Assembly (NCBI GenBank): GCA_964510225.1 | Contig: CAZEAN010000013.1 | Location: forward strand, 1 to 64,000 | DNA: 64,000 nt | Direction of reading: 5' to 3' | Source: CAZEAN01 sp964510225 | GTDB lineage: Bacteria > Planctomycetota > Planctomycetia > Isosphaerales > Isosphaeraceae | Part shown: positions 27,551-37,029 of the stretch, in pieces | Position numbering within the stretch: the stretch's first letter is position 1 | How the letters are laid out: every line of letters begins with the position of its first letter | Position numbers and translations under genes: made by a program | The notes under the pieces: model-generated | What the model saw: the letters and a program-made list of their open reading frames with translations, nothing else | The model's database searches: none | What the model was told of the DNA's origin: nothing

Positions 27551-28027
27551 ATGAAATCCTGGAGTGCCGAATTGACGTATCGGGTTCTCGGTCCGAACGA
27601 CGTGAAAGACATGGAATCGATGATCGGGCTGTTCGGACGGGCCTTCGACGACCCCGACACCTACGGAAAGCTCCCGCCGACCCGGGACTATCTTGTCGAA
27701 CTCCTTGGGGGTCCCCACTTCATCGCCATTGCTGCGATCCTCGATGGAGTCGTGGTCGGTGGTCTCACTGCGTATGTTCTGACTAAGTTCGAGCAGGCTC
27801 GTAGTGAAATCTACATCTACGATCTTGCCGTCGACGAACCGTCCCGACGGAGAGGGATTGCCACGAGTCTCATCGAGAATCTCCGATTCGTTGCGGTAGA
27901 TCGTGGGGCCTGGATGATCTTTGTACAAGCGGATCAAGACGACACCGAGGCGATCGAGCTTTACTCAAAGCTAGGTCGTCGAACAGATGTTCTCCATTTC
28001 AACATCGCCTTGGGTGATCCGCGATAA
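27551..28027 (+). CDS. AAC(3)-I-like aminoglycoside 3-N-acetyltransferase (GNAT)
   Basis: 158 residues, full GNAT length. Strikingly like AAC(3)-I gentamicin acetyltransferases through the core: LGPNDVKDMESMIGLFGRAF, LAAYVL-like LTAYVLTKFEQARSEIYIYD, LAVDEPSRRRGIATSLIENL (acetyl-CoA site RRRGIAT) and FVQADQDDTEAIELYSKLG. These match the family order without large gaps. A chromosomal homologue in a non-clinical genome may confer resistance or act on another amine. No integron, IS or attC-like sequence is adjacent. Confidence 0.85.
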   Translation: MKSWSAELTYRVLGPNDVKDMESMIGLFGRAFDDPDTYGKLPPTRDYLVELLGGPHFIAIAAILDGVVVGGLTAYVLTKFEQARSEIYIYDLAVDEPSRRRGIATSLIENLRFVAVDRGAWMIFVQADQDDTEAIELYSKLGRRTDVLHFNIALGDPR

Positions 28028-28147
28028 AGTCGCGTTCCACTGTCGGGCAGAACGGAATCAGAGAGATGTAAAGTTGTAAGACTATCATCAAAAATTGATT
28101 GAATATCTAGAATCAAGGAGTTTGGAAAGTGTTAGACATGTTGGGGA

Positions 28148-28453
28148 CTACCCGAGGTTTAGCAAGGCGAGGATCCCCATCGCGAACGCAGGGCCGACGA
28201 TTGTAAGTCCGACAAATTGACCCGCCTTGAGATCGATTGGGAGGCGGAGAAGGAGAGGCAATGAGCAAATCAGCGCTACGGTCTCCATCAAGGCTGCGGT
28301 GAAGAAAAGGAAGGTTAGCGCCAAACGTTGCCATTCCAAAGACGAACCCAACGATCTCAAGCCGATCCCTGAGACGACAAGCCCAACACAGAGGCCAAGC
28401 CAGCAAATGAGCGATCGCCGATAGAAAGATGAAGGACGGGAGGGTCGCCACAT
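28148..28453 (-). CDS. Small three-helix membrane protein
   Basis: 101 residues from the ATG at 28453, about 28 bp after fetB on the same strand. Basic N-terminus, then about three hydrophobic segments (SLICWLGLCVGLVVSGIGL, LALTFLFFTAALMETVALI, FVGLTIVGPAFAMGILALL). Spacing, strand and hydrophobicity support a real gene; the Shine-Dalgarno is weak. Function unknown; perhaps an accessory of the FetAB-like transporter. Confidence 0.55.
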   Translation of the reverse strand: MWRPSRPSSFYRRSLICWLGLCVGLVVSGIGLRSLGSSLEWQRLALTFLFFTAALMETVALICSLPLLLRLPIDLKAGQFVGLTIVGPAFAMGILALLNLG

Positions 28454-28481
28454 TAGAATCAAGACCTAGGGTTGCATTCGG

Positions 28482-29297
28482 TCAATCTACGGGAGGTGGA
28501 CTGTTCTCAAGAAAATCGCGGCGGAGCTGATGTGCGTTGGTGAAGGCATGTCGAACTCGGAGTTTCAAGAGCGTGAGGATCGCGATTCCCACCGAGCCCC
28601 CAATCGCCAGATAGATCATGATTTGATAGCTCAAGGCGACGGTTGGCTCTGCACCGGCGAGGAGTTGGCCTGTTGTCATCCCCGGGATCGCCACGATTCC
28701 TGCGACCATCATCCCGTTGATCGTTGGCGTGAGTCCAGTCTGTATCGCGGTCCGAAATGCTGGTTGAACTGCTTGATCGCTGGTTGCGCCCAGGGCCAAT
28801 CTTCGCTCGATGAGGGCGGCATCTTCTCTGATCCTGCTCTCAAACCGATCCGCGGCCAAGGCAAGACCATTCACGCTATTCCCCAAGATCATCCCTAGAA
28901 TCGGGACCACGATCGATGTCTTGTACCATGGTTGAACCCCGAGAGCAGACTGTGTTGCGAGCAAAAGTGTCACCCCCGCGGCGACTGCCATTGCTAGAAA
29001 AGCCTCGAAACGGAGCGTCCAGTTGGGCCGTTGATGCCGAGCCCCGACCGCTTGTGCGGATGCGCTGAGCATCACGAGGGCGACGAGTGCAAGAAGCCCA
29101 GGACTACTTTGTTCGAACACAAACCTGAGGACAAAGCCAAGTAAGAGAAGCTGTCCGACCATCCGGAAGACCGCCACACAGAGGGAGCGGACCAATCCGA
29201 CCTTACGGAGTCCAAGATAGAGACCTACGAATGCGATCGGAATCGCCGTGGTTAGGAGCCCGATCAATGCTGGCGGCGCAGGAGACCCAGAATTCAT
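28482..29297 (-). CDS. fetB: FetB/YbbM-family ABC transporter permease
   Basis: 271 residues from the ATG at 29297, which overlaps the ATPase stop by 4 bp (ATGA); the upstream open frame is inside the ATPase gene. About seven transmembrane helices with family landmarks: GLRKVGLVRSLCVAVFRMVGQLLLLG, PILGMILGNSVNGLALAADR and the coupling segment RRLALGATSDQAVQPAFRTA. The family is linked in E. coli to iron export and oxidative stress tolerance; the substrate here is inferred. Confidence 0.88.
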   Translation of the reverse strand: MNSGSPAPPALIGLLTTAIPIAFVGLYLGLRKVGLVRSLCVAVFRMVGQLLLLGFVLRFVFEQSSPGLLALVALVMLSASAQAVGARHQRPNWTLRFEAFLAMAVAAGVTLLLATQSALGVQPWYKTSIVVPILGMILGNSVNGLALAADRFESRIREDAALIERRLALGATSDQAVQPAFRTAIQTGLTPTINGMMVAGIVAIPGMTTGQLLAGAEPTVALSYQIMIYLAIGGSVGIAILTLLKLRVRHAFTNAHQLRRDFLENSPPPVD

Positions 29298-30091
29298 GAG
29301 GTGGCCCCGACTGGTTTCGGGTCCGCCTGAGCCTCCGACCAACATCCCGCGTCGGCACGGTCAAGTACATCTGCCGTAGGCCCTCGGTCCCTGATTCGAC
29401 CAGCCTCCAGGACAAGAGCGGTTGTACCGAGTTGAGGCCCAAACTTTCGGTCGTGGGTCACCACGATGGTCCGGAGCTGATCCCGTTCTGCGCGACGGTC
29501 CAACGATCTGATCAATTGAATCGCCGAACCGGGATCGAGTCCGGCGGTTGGCTCGTCGAGAACCAGGAGCAGCGGCGACATCTGTAAAGCGACAGCGATC
29601 GCGAGCCGTCGTTGTTCGCCACCAGAGAGAGTCTCGGCACGGCGATCAAGCGCATCACCCGGAATGCCGAACTCGTCGAGCGCTTGCTCAAGTTCAGCAG
29701 TGGGCGGAAAGGTTTTCCCAACAACCGCCGAGGGATATCGAAGATTCTCTCCGAGTGTTCCCGGTAACGGTCTGGGGTCCTGCGGGACTATCGAGACCAA
29801 CCGTCGGAGGGTCAGCACCGGGAGTTCTCGGAGATCAGTTGGACCGAACCGGAGGATACCAGAGTTCGGATCTTCGAGCCGATTGAGGAGCCGGAGGAGG
29901 GTGCTTTTGCCGGATCCCGATGGTCCAAGAATTAGATAACGGACAGTTGGATCAAAATCAACTGTAATACCTTTGATAATCTCCGATGCCCCGCGATTGA
30001 CTCGGAGATCTTCGATGATCAGCGGCTGGTCGCGGAGCTTATTTCGGAGCGCGTTCTCTTGGTTATCGCTCTGAGTCACGACGAGGCTCAC
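29294..30091 (-). CDS. fetA: FetA/YbbL-family ABC transporter ATP-binding protein
   Basis: 265 residues starting at GTG 30091, with AGGATCC upstream. Walker A LGPSGSGKST, Q-loop VPQDPRPLPGT, signature LSGGEQRRLAIA, Walker B LLLVLDEPTAGLDP and H-loop VVTHD, all intact. Translationally coupled to fetB, together a complete exporter. An N-terminal extension of about 25 residues has no recognisable feature. 82 bp after the VIT-vWA gene on the same strand. Confidence 0.9.
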   Translation of the reverse strand: MSLVVTQSDNQENALRNKLRDQPLIIEDLRVNRGASEIIKGITVDFDPTVRYLILGPSGSGKSTLLRLLNRLEDPNSGILRFGPTDLRELPVLTLRRLVSIVPQDPRPLPGTLGENLRYPSAVVGKTFPPTAELEQALDEFGIPGDALDRRAETLSGGEQRRLAIAVALQMSPLLLVLDEPTAGLDPGSAIQLIRSLDRRAERDQLRTIVVTHDRKFGPQLGTTALVLEAGRIRDRGPTADVLDRADAGCWSEAQADPKPVGATS

Positions 30092-30173
30092 CCGGTTCGG
30101 ATCCTGAACTTATCGTCTCGTCCCACCAGCTTGAGCACCATCTTCTCAGAGAATATCGGACGGTCCAAGAGTC

Positions 30174-32633
30174 CTAATGGCCCGTCTCACGATCTTCGAT
30201 GGTCTTCACTTTCGGAGGTTCAATCCGATAGACCTTCCCTCGGAGGTGAACCACGACCGGTTGCTTGAATGTCAGGCATTGGTTTTCGGTTGGATTCAAG
30301 CCTCTTGAAAGCTTGAAGTAGGTCTCGCTGAATTGCTCGATCACCTTGGCGGTCTTTTCTTGCTCCGGCTCCACTTCGGAGTCGAGCCAACGGCCCTCTC
30401 GATAGTAGAAGGTCTTCCTACCGAGCTGTCGGACGGTGCCAACCGGGATTTCGTTCCCTTGGAAGTCACGCGCGATGACGGGGACTCCGGCAGTCACAGG
30501 CCCCAGAGAAGGGAGCCGGTTGCGGCTTTCGGTATCTCCTTGAGGAAGTCCACCTCCGAAGCGTCCGCCAGCTTGGCCCATCTGCCGCTCGATTCCTAAT
30601 TGAGTCGACGATCGGTCTGACGCTCGACTTGGAGTTGCCGGGCTCCGACGAACCGAACGGCTGTTGTCAGCAGGCTGTAGGCCAAGGTCAAAGTGGTCCA
30701 TCGGCCTTCCTGGTGCTTCGGCGAGGAACTGATCCGGAGAGATGACCGAAAGACGGGTCTCAGCACCACGCTTGTAAAACGCCTTGTTGGAACGCTGGCC
30801 GACGCCGCTTCTTCCTGCAGTTTCCTCGAGTCGGACGAGTTGCTCGCGGGCCCTCAGGGTATTTCCGACCCCTGCAAAGAGATCAGTCTCTTCGTTCGCT
30901 AAGAAAGCTGTGTACGGTGTTAAAATCCCATACTTTTTGCTGAGTTCGACGAGCTCTTGGGTTAGCTCCGTACTCTCTCCGTGGAGGTCGATCTGGTCGA
31001 TAATGTCCCCGACTCGCCGAGCTGCCCACAACGGCTCCACGAATTCGTAACGTGAGCCCGATCCCGCTTCGGCGAGTTCAGCCGGAATCGTAATGGTCTG
31101 ACGATCCCCGTTAATCGTGCCTCGGATGGTCAGCTCGGTCTTCCCCGAACCGTTGTAACGGCCGACGAGGGTCAGTTGGCCACCTTCGAAGAGGTCGGGG
31201 ATCTCTCGAGGATACATCCGATTGAGGGAGGTGTTCCTCAGACTGATCTCAATCTCTGAAAGCGCTGGGCTGGTGATCTTGCTGTAGAACCGAGCGACAC
31301 TCGCTTCAATACTCTCTTCGGGAGTCACATATTCACTCGCGCCATGATTCTGTGCGCTGAGGCGATCAAGGAGCCTTGCGTTCACATCAAAGCCGACACC
31401 GAAGGGAAAAAGCCGGGCGTCTTGTTTGTTAGCGTTCGCGGCCCGCTCTGCGATTTCAAGCTCGTTGGTGACCCCGGCGGTCGGTAAGCCGTCGGTCATG
31501 AAGAGGACATATTGGGGGCGGCTATCTTCGTTGAGCATCTCCATGGCAGTCCGGAGCGCAGAGTCGATGTTCGTGCTTCCGCCCGCTCGGATGTTGTCGA
31601 CAAATTGACCGGCTTTCACCCGCGATTCTGGACTGAATCGTTGAAGTTCAGGTGCATAAGTCTCAATCCGATCATCATAGACGATGATGTTGAACGTGTC
31701 CCCGACGTTCAGATTGTCTAACACAAAGAGGACCGCTTTCCGGGCCTGTTCAATTTTCTTCCCAGACATCGATCCGGAACGATCCAGGACGAAGATCACG
31801 GTTTTTGGAACAATCGTCCCCTGATCCGATCGAACCTCGGGACTTGCCAAGAGCAAAAAGTAGCCATCCTCGCCTGACTCGGGTCGATAACTGAAGACCG
31901 ATGCCCCCAAGCCTCCCTCGGAAACGGTGTAGAATACCTGAAGATCGGCGGTCGGAATTACGTTGGAGGCCCGATAGTTGGCGATTGCATTGTTCGGGTC
32001 TTGAATCGACGTCGTAATCGGGTGAGAAGGACTGTAGAGCGTCTGGATTGCGTTCTGGCTTTTGACCTTGAGGGAAAAGTCGAGCGTTTCGATCGGTTTG
32101 TTGGTGAACTTCTGCGTACCAAACGGATACGAAAACTCGACGATGTTCTGATCCCGTTTCAAGAGCTCGGTGTAGGTCATCGTCACGGTCCGCTCAGCGC
32201 CGGCGGGGATCGGAAACACGCTTGTCTTGATCAAGCCCCGACCCATGTATTCGAGTAAGGCGGGATCACGCTTCCGTCGGACGATCTCCTCGTAGATGGC
32301 CTTGGCTTTGTTCGCATCGAGGACTTCGCCAACCAACTCGGTGCCATCGACCAGAAGGACGACGTTCTGAATCGCGCCCGCATTCGGAACGGGAAAGAGG
32401 TACTCAGCTTCGATTGTTCTAGAAGTTGGATTGGACAAAGTCTGTGAAACCCGGACCTGCGCAACCTGCTCTTTAACTTCCGCGTTAACTTCGATGCGTT
32501 CCACCTGAAAGGAGCCGGCAATCGGGACTTCGGCTCGACGATCGACGAGTAATCCCTGACCATTTGCCCATGATCCGACGGAGAGAACGAGAGAGGCTGT
32601 CACCAAAAGCATCCGACACCGATTGGGGCTCAT
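30174..32633 (-). CDS. VIT and vWA domain secreted protein
   Basis: 819 residues from the ATG at 32633, with a perfect AGGAGG 6 bp upstream. Signal peptide (about 1-26, ending SWANGQ), VIT (inter-alpha-trypsin) domain at about 41-161 with the EAEYLFPVPNAGAIQN motif, and vWA domain at about 276-446 with MIDAS DRSGS (D284) and later MTDGLPT. A C-terminal beta-rich and Arg/Gly/Gln-rich region and a final basic tail follow. VIT-vWA proteins are abundant in planctomycetes and related bacteria; roles are mostly unknown. It is divergent from the Hsp70-like gene across 237 bp. Confidence 0.9.
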   Translation of the reverse strand: MSPNRCRMLLVTASLVLSVGSWANGQGLLVDRRAEVPIAGSFQVERIEVNAEVKEQVAQVRVSQTLSNPTSRTIEAEYLFPVPNAGAIQNVVLLVDGTELVGEVLDANKAKAIYEEIVRRKRDPALLEYMGRGLIKTSVFPIPAGAERTVTMTYTELLKRDQNIVEFSYPFGTQKFTNKPIETLDFSLKVKSQNAIQTLYSPSHPITTSIQDPNNAIANYRASNVIPTADLQVFYTVSEGGLGASVFSYRPESGEDGYFLLLASPEVRSDQGTIVPKTVIFVLDRSGSMSGKKIEQARKAVLFVLDNLNVGDTFNIIVYDDRIETYAPELQRFSPESRVKAGQFVDNIRAGGSTNIDSALRTAMEMLNEDSRPQYVLFMTDGLPTAGVTNELEIAERAANANKQDARLFPFGVGFDVNARLLDRLSAQNHGASEYVTPEESIEASVARFYSKITSPALSEIEISLRNTSLNRMYPREIPDLFEGGQLTLVGRYNGSGKTELTIRGTINGDRQTITIPAELAEAGSGSRYEFVEPLWAARRVGDIIDQIDLHGESTELTQELVELSKKYGILTPYTAFLANEETDLFAGVGNTLRAREQLVRLEETAGRSGVGQRSNKAFYKRGAETRLSVISPDQFLAEAPGRPMDHFDLGLQPADNSRSVRRSPATPSRASDRSSTQLGIERQMGQAGGRFGGGLPQGDTESRNRLPSLGPVTAGVPVIARDFQGNEIPVGTVRQLGRKTFYYREGRWLDSEVEPEQEKTAKVIEQFSETYFKLSRGLNPTENQCLTFKQPVVVHLRGKVYRIEPPKVKTIEDRETGH

Positions 32634-32870
32634 GAGATCCTCCTCTTTGCATTTCAGAACCGTTTCGTAGAGATTCGGCCTCGATTGCCGAACAATTCTC
32701 TCAACGACCAGACCTTCGAATTTGTTAGGCCAGATTTTAAAGTAGGATCGGTTCTCGGAACCCACGAGAGACGTGTCTGATCATGGAACGTCGGGATGGC
32801 ACTGGGTGAATTCATCAGGAATCCAGGCTCATCCAATTTCTGACTTGGCCTTTGTCCGGAGCCCGTTCTG
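32634..32870. promoter_or_regulatory. Divergent promoter region between VIT-vWA and Hsp70-like genes
   Basis: 237 bp spacer separating divergent genes, so both promoters must lie here. Shine-Dalgarno sites are visible for both: AGGAGG before the minus-strand gene and CCGGAGCC before the GTG at 32871. No clear operator palindrome was seen. Confidence 0.45.
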
Positions 32871-34532
32871 GTGAACGACTCGCTGAAACGACTTGCTGGG
32901 ATTGACCTCGGAACCACCAATTCCGTGATCGCGATCATCGATGACAGAGGGCGGCCCATGGTCGTCCCCAACCGCGAGAACGAACGAACGACGCCTTCGG
33001 TCGTCCTATTCGATGGCGACGCGCGGATTGTTGGCAACACCGCGAAGGAATCGGCCGTGGTTGAGCCAGATCGGGTTGCGGTCGCCATCAAGCAACACAT
33101 CGGCGACCCCAACTTTTCCTTCAACGTTGATGATCTCAAACTAAGCCCAGAGGAAATCAGCGCCCTGATTCTCCGCAAGCTCGTGAATGACGCCGCGTTT
33201 ACGCTCGGTCTCGATCCCACTGAGCAGCTCAACGAGGCCGTCATCACTTGTCCCGCGCACTTTAGCCTCCCGAGTCGTGAAGCAACGATTCGAGCTGGCC
33301 AGCTTGCAGGTCTCCAGATTCGTGCCATTGTCGACGAACCGATTGCGGCAGCACTCGCCTATGGACTCCGGCCAACTCGTGACCAAGTTGTCCTCGTCTA
33401 TGATCTCGGGGGCGGTACCTTTGACCTCTCGATCGTCGAGTTCCGGGAGGAGCAGATCCGCGTGATCGCGACCGGCGGCGATCCACATCTTGGCGGCCTT
33501 CTTTGGGACGAAGCGATTGTGATGGAACTCGCCGATCGCTTCCGAGAAGCCAGTCAACTTGAGGACGATCCGAGAAGCGATCCTGAAACCTTGAACGATC
33601 TCTTCCTCCAAGCCGAGCGCGGTCGAAAGACCCTCACCCAGCGCGAGAAAGCACTCTTTCGGGTGACCCATGGCGGTCGTTCTGTCAAAGTCGAATTAAG
33701 TCGCGATCGTTTTGAAGAAATCACGATTTCATTACTTGATCGGACGATTGATCTGACCCGTGAACTCATTAACTCGGCGAATTCCCGAGGAGTTGCCCCG
33801 ATCGAGACGATGATCCTCGTCGGTGGAGCCACACGGATGCCCCAAGTCCACCGTCGCCTTCAGCAGGAGTTCCAGTGCAATCCCGTCCTCGCCGACCCTG
33901 AAGAAGCCGTCGCGAAGGGTGCCGCACTCTTCGGGCTCCGAGAGGTAATCCGGGAAGAAGTTCTCTTTGATCGTTCTGAAGCCGGTCCCCGCAAGTTGGA
34001 GCGATCGGATGAACCATCGAAGGCACTCGAACTCACCGTCGATGATTGGGAAGCGGCGATCGACCGAATGGAACACGCAAACTCGATCCGATTTGATCCG
34101 GCAGTCCGTGAAGTAGTCCGCTTTGAATTAATTAATTCGAGCCCGAGAACCCTCGGCGTCATTGCCGTCGACTCCAACCAGGGGGTCGAGGTTCCGATCT
34201 GGCTGATCCCACTAAACGCCGAACTTCCTGCCCGTCGGACTACTGACTTCGGTACCGAAGTCGATGAGCAGCGTCGCGTTGAGATTCAAGTCATTGCGGG
34301 AATTGGAGAATCGGCGAATCTTCAAGAGACCGACTACGTTGGTCTGCTCCGGTTGCAACTCCCAGAAGGGCTCCCGGCTCGGAGTACGATCCGGGTGACG
34401 TTCGATGTTGGTCTCGATGGACGTATCAGTGTCTCGGCGCTGGAATTAACACAAGGGGATGCCGTAAGTGCCACCTTCGATCCTGTCGGAGTCCCGCCGC
34501 GACCTCAGAGCGAATCTGCCATCGCGATTTAG
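32871..34532 (+). CDS. Hsp70-family protein lacking the helical lid
   Basis: 553 residues from GTG 32871. An actin-fold ATPase domain (about 8-370) has all nucleotide motifs: IDLGTTNS (11-18), DLGGGTFD (about 181-188) and ILVGGATRMP (about 314-323). A charged linker (about 375-395) leads to a short beta-rich C-terminal domain ending near SAIAI. DnaK has about 630 residues with a helical lid and EEVD-like tail; both are absent here, and no grpE or dnaJ is near. A specialised Hsp70 probably serving the neighbouring system is likelier than the housekeeping DnaK. Confidence 0.87.
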   Translation: MNDSLKRLAGIDLGTTNSVIAIIDDRGRPMVVPNRENERTTPSVVLFDGDARIVGNTAKESAVVEPDRVAVAIKQHIGDPNFSFNVDDLKLSPEEISALILRKLVNDAAFTLGLDPTEQLNEAVITCPAHFSLPSREATIRAGQLAGLQIRAIVDEPIAAALAYGLRPTRDQVVLVYDLGGGTFDLSIVEFREEQIRVIATGGDPHLGGLLWDEAIVMELADRFREASQLEDDPRSDPETLNDLFLQAERGRKTLTQREKALFRVTHGGRSVKVELSRDRFEEITISLLDRTIDLTRELINSANSRGVAPIETMILVGGATRMPQVHRRLQQEFQCNPVLADPEEAVAKGAALFGLREVIREEVLFDRSEAGPRKLERSDEPSKALELTVDDWEAAIDRMEHANSIRFDPAVREVVRFELINSSPRTLGVIAVDSNQGVEVPIWLIPLNAELPARRTTDFGTEVDEQRRVEIQVIAGIGESANLQETDYVGLLRLQLPEGLPARSTIRVTFDVGLDGRISVSALELTQGDAVSATFDPVGVPPRPQSESAIAI

Positions 34533-34682
34533 GAGATCAACCAGCCTGAATCGCGACGCTGGGCTCCTTACTTAGATGCTGGTCACACCCTGCAGCTACA
34601 AGTTTTTATTGCCATCAAGTCAGCCAACTTCTATGATTTATCTTAAGTTGCCTAAACCTCCTGGTCTTCCTGGGACATCAAG

Positions 34683-36527
34683 ATGAGTGCTCTTACAGTG
34701 TTGGCAGTTCATGGAGTGGGTGGGCAAAGTTCGATTACGGATTGGGAGAATCCATGGAGAGGCGCGATCAATCAAGGAATTAAGCGCATTGATGCTTCGG
34801 CCTCTGCAACGTGTGAATTTGTCAAATATGATTTTATTTTTGAGAATCACGGCATTAGTTCCGTTGATGTTCTCGAGGCAGCGGTGAAACTGTTGGGGAG
34901 TGGGTTGTCTAGTTTGTTCCGATCGCGGGCTCCGGTCGAGCGTGGTGTCCAGAACAACCTGAGATGGACAGCAGGGATGGTTGTCCAGTGGGTGGAGAAC
35001 GACGCAATCCGCGAGGCCACGCGGAAACACATTCTGGAACAGATTGAGAACCATGAACCGGATGTGGTCGTTGCTCACAGTCTGGGATCACTGATTTGTT
35101 ACGACACTTTTCTGACGAAAGAAGGAGCAAAGGCGATCAAGGATCGTTACTTCATTTCCTTTGGATCGCAGATTGCACATCCTTTCGTGGCCAGAAACCT
35201 TGTTGCAGGACGACTGACGTCGATCCCGGCCGCCAAGAAGTGGTTTAATCTATTCAATCGGTACGACAGGGTTTTCACTCAATCGATCAACCTCCGGGCA
35301 GCGAATTTCGAACAAGTTCCCACCGACTTTGGAAGCAGCCCGTTCGACGGTCTCCTCGACCACGACGCTGTCGAATATCTGAGCCACAAAAATGCGTCGT
35401 ATCGGGCTTGGTCGGAGATTTTAGGTGATCTGAATGACCCTAGTGCACGATCCGTGGCAATTGAGTTTGGTGAAGCGGTGGCCAAGGCTGACGTCGCCCG
35501 TGGTCCGACCAAGAAGGCATTGATCGTTGGCATCAACGCCTATCGAAACCCAGAGATGCATCTTGAGGGCTGCGTCAATGACGCTTTCCTCGTCAGTGCC
35601 GCGCTCCAGGAGTGTGGCTTCCAGCCCGATGAAATCCGGCTGGTCCTCGACCAGCGTGCCACCGCGAAGATGATCCGCGACAGTCTAGAATGGCTGCTGA
35701 CGGATGTCGGACCTAACGATCAACGGGTCTTCTTTTTTAGTGGCCATGGTGCTCAGATTCCTGCCTCGGGTGAGGCTGAAGGGCTCGACTGCCTCGACGA
35801 ATGTCTCGTACCGGTCGATTTCGACTGGCAGCATGGGAACGCGATCATCGACGACGACCTGTATGATCTCTACACGCAGCTTCCCTATGACAGCTATTTC
35901 GTGATGTTCCTTGACTGCTGTCACTCGGGAGGAATGGTCCGCGGGACTCAGCCTGCCGTCCGAGGAATCGACCCTCCGGATGATCTCCGCCACCAGCTCC
36001 TTCGTTGGGACGTGGAGCGTCAGATGTGGGTTCCGCGGGATCTGAAATCGATCACCAGAGACCTCTTGCCGGAGGATACCGACGAGGAGAAGGCGGAGGA
36101 GATCGAAACTGCTTACCTTGGAAGCCAGGGTTCAACCCGAAGATTCGGCCGTGCTGCCCCTCTGAGAGCACTTGACTGGAAAAAGTACGACCAGATCCGG
36201 TCGGAACTCGATCATAAAGGCCCGTATCTTCCGGTGATCTTTCAGGCTTGCCAAGAGCATCAATATGCTTACGAGTACCGTCACGGCAATATCTCCTACG
36301 GAGCCTTTACGTATTGTCTCGCTAAGATCCTCCGTCAGTACGGACACCATCGTTTCGGGATCACATTCGAGCAGATCGTGAGCGAGGCAAAGAGAGAGCT
36401 TGCTGACCTTGGGTATAGCCAGGAGCCTTTGATTCTCGGTCCGGCAGCCGTCTTGAAGCAGCCACTTCCTTGGGGGGCGCAACCGGCACCCGCCAAGAAG
36501 TCAACGCGGCGTCGTCGGTCTCGTTAA
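34683..36527 (+). CDS. Alpha/beta hydrolase - metacaspase fusion protein
   Basis: 614 residues, two enzymatic domains. Residues ~1-245 are a lipase/esterase-like alpha/beta hydrolase: oxyanion HGVGG (10-14), nucleophile elbow AHSLGS (S133) and a late catalytic-His candidate in LLDHDAVEYL (about H228). Residues ~273-600 are a C14 peptidase: beta-1 KKALIVGINAY, catalytic His in FFSGHGAQ (H355) and catalytic Cys in FLDCCHSGG (C413). An acidic cluster follows at ~455-475 and a basic tail at ~600-614. No signal peptide, so cytosolic. Metacaspases cut after Arg/Lys and act as effectors in bacterial conflict and stress systems; the lipase fusion could add membrane or small-molecule attack. Function is inference. 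Confidence 0.9.
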   Translation: MSALTVLAVHGVGGQSSITDWENPWRGAINQGIKRIDASASATCEFVKYDFIFENHGISSVDVLEAAVKLLGSGLSSLFRSRAPVERGVQNNLRWTAGMVVQWVENDAIREATRKHILEQIENHEPDVVVAHSLGSLICYDTFLTKEGAKAIKDRYFISFGSQIAHPFVARNLVAGRLTSIPAAKKWFNLFNRYDRVFTQSINLRAANFEQVPTDFGSSPFDGLLDHDAVEYLSHKNASYRAWSEILGDLNDPSARSVAIEFGEAVAKADVARGPTKKALIVGINAYRNPEMHLEGCVNDAFLVSAALQECGFQPDEIRLVLDQRATAKMIRDSLEWLLTDVGPNDQRVFFFSGHGAQIPASGEAEGLDCLDECLVPVDFDWQHGNAIIDDDLYDLYTQLPYDSYFVMFLDCCHSGGMVRGTQPAVRGIDPPDDLRHQLLRWDVERQMWVPRDLKSITRDLLPEDTDEEKAEEIETAYLGSQGSTRRFGRAAPLRALDWKKYDQIRSELDHKGPYLPVIFQACQEHQYAYEYRHGNISYGAFTYCLAKILRQYGHHRFGITFEQIVSEAKRELADLGYSQEPLILGPAAVLKQPLPWGAQPAPAKKSTRRRRSR

Positions 36528-37029
36528 GCTCTGGAGCAGGCCCATCCTTTTTCAGGACCCGTGTCGGGAGTCCGGATTGGGTTGAACCAGCGAAAATGGC
36601 ACACGTTCAATTGTTGAGGCCCCATGTGCCGCTCATCCAGGGGCCTCAGTATGCGTCTGATCGTCGTTCCTGTTTCAGAGCGATGGTCATGGAATCAAAG
36701 TTTTTTCGGGGCCCGACACAGCCACTGAGGAGCCGAGATCTGTAATAGGTCCCGGGTACGTGACGGACACCCAAGGTATCGCATCAACCTTGATGATTGG
36801 CGCTCTTTGAAAGATTAGAGAGAACGACTGCCAAGATCAGGGCAGCAAGTCGGCTCGGTAGTTTTCGGCATTTGGCCTCCAACTCTGATTCCGGGTATGA
36901 TTCTGTCAGAGGTTGGAAGCTTCCCAGAATTGGGCTTATGTGTTTCGACTCAGCCCTATCTTGCTAACGCATGGTGCAAGACCTCTGGTATATTCTCTTG
37001 ATGCACCTCGTGATTCACGATTTTTTTAA
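36528..37029. other. 502 bp spacer with an imperfect hairpin and a possible promoter
   Basis: No convincing gene. CCAACTCTGA (36879-36888) pairs with TCAGAGGTTGG (36906-36916) with one bulge, a possible 3' end for the metacaspase transcript, without a T tract. TGGTATATT at 36986-36994 looks like an extended -10 element (TGnTATATT) upstream of the FHA gene at 37030, which has no Shine-Dalgarno. Confidence 0.4.
36986..36994 (+). promoter_or_regulatory. Candidate extended -10 promoter for the FHA operon
   Basis: TG-G-TATATT fits the sigma-70 extended -10 consensus and ends 35 bp before the ATG at 37030. No -35 hexamer at the usual distance, which extended -10 promoters can do without. Single-site prediction by eye. 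Confidence 0.3.

Noticed and set aside
32871..34532. Housekeeping dnaK
   Set aside because: Too short, no lid or EEVD and no grpE/dnaJ neighbours; better treated as a specialised Hsp70.
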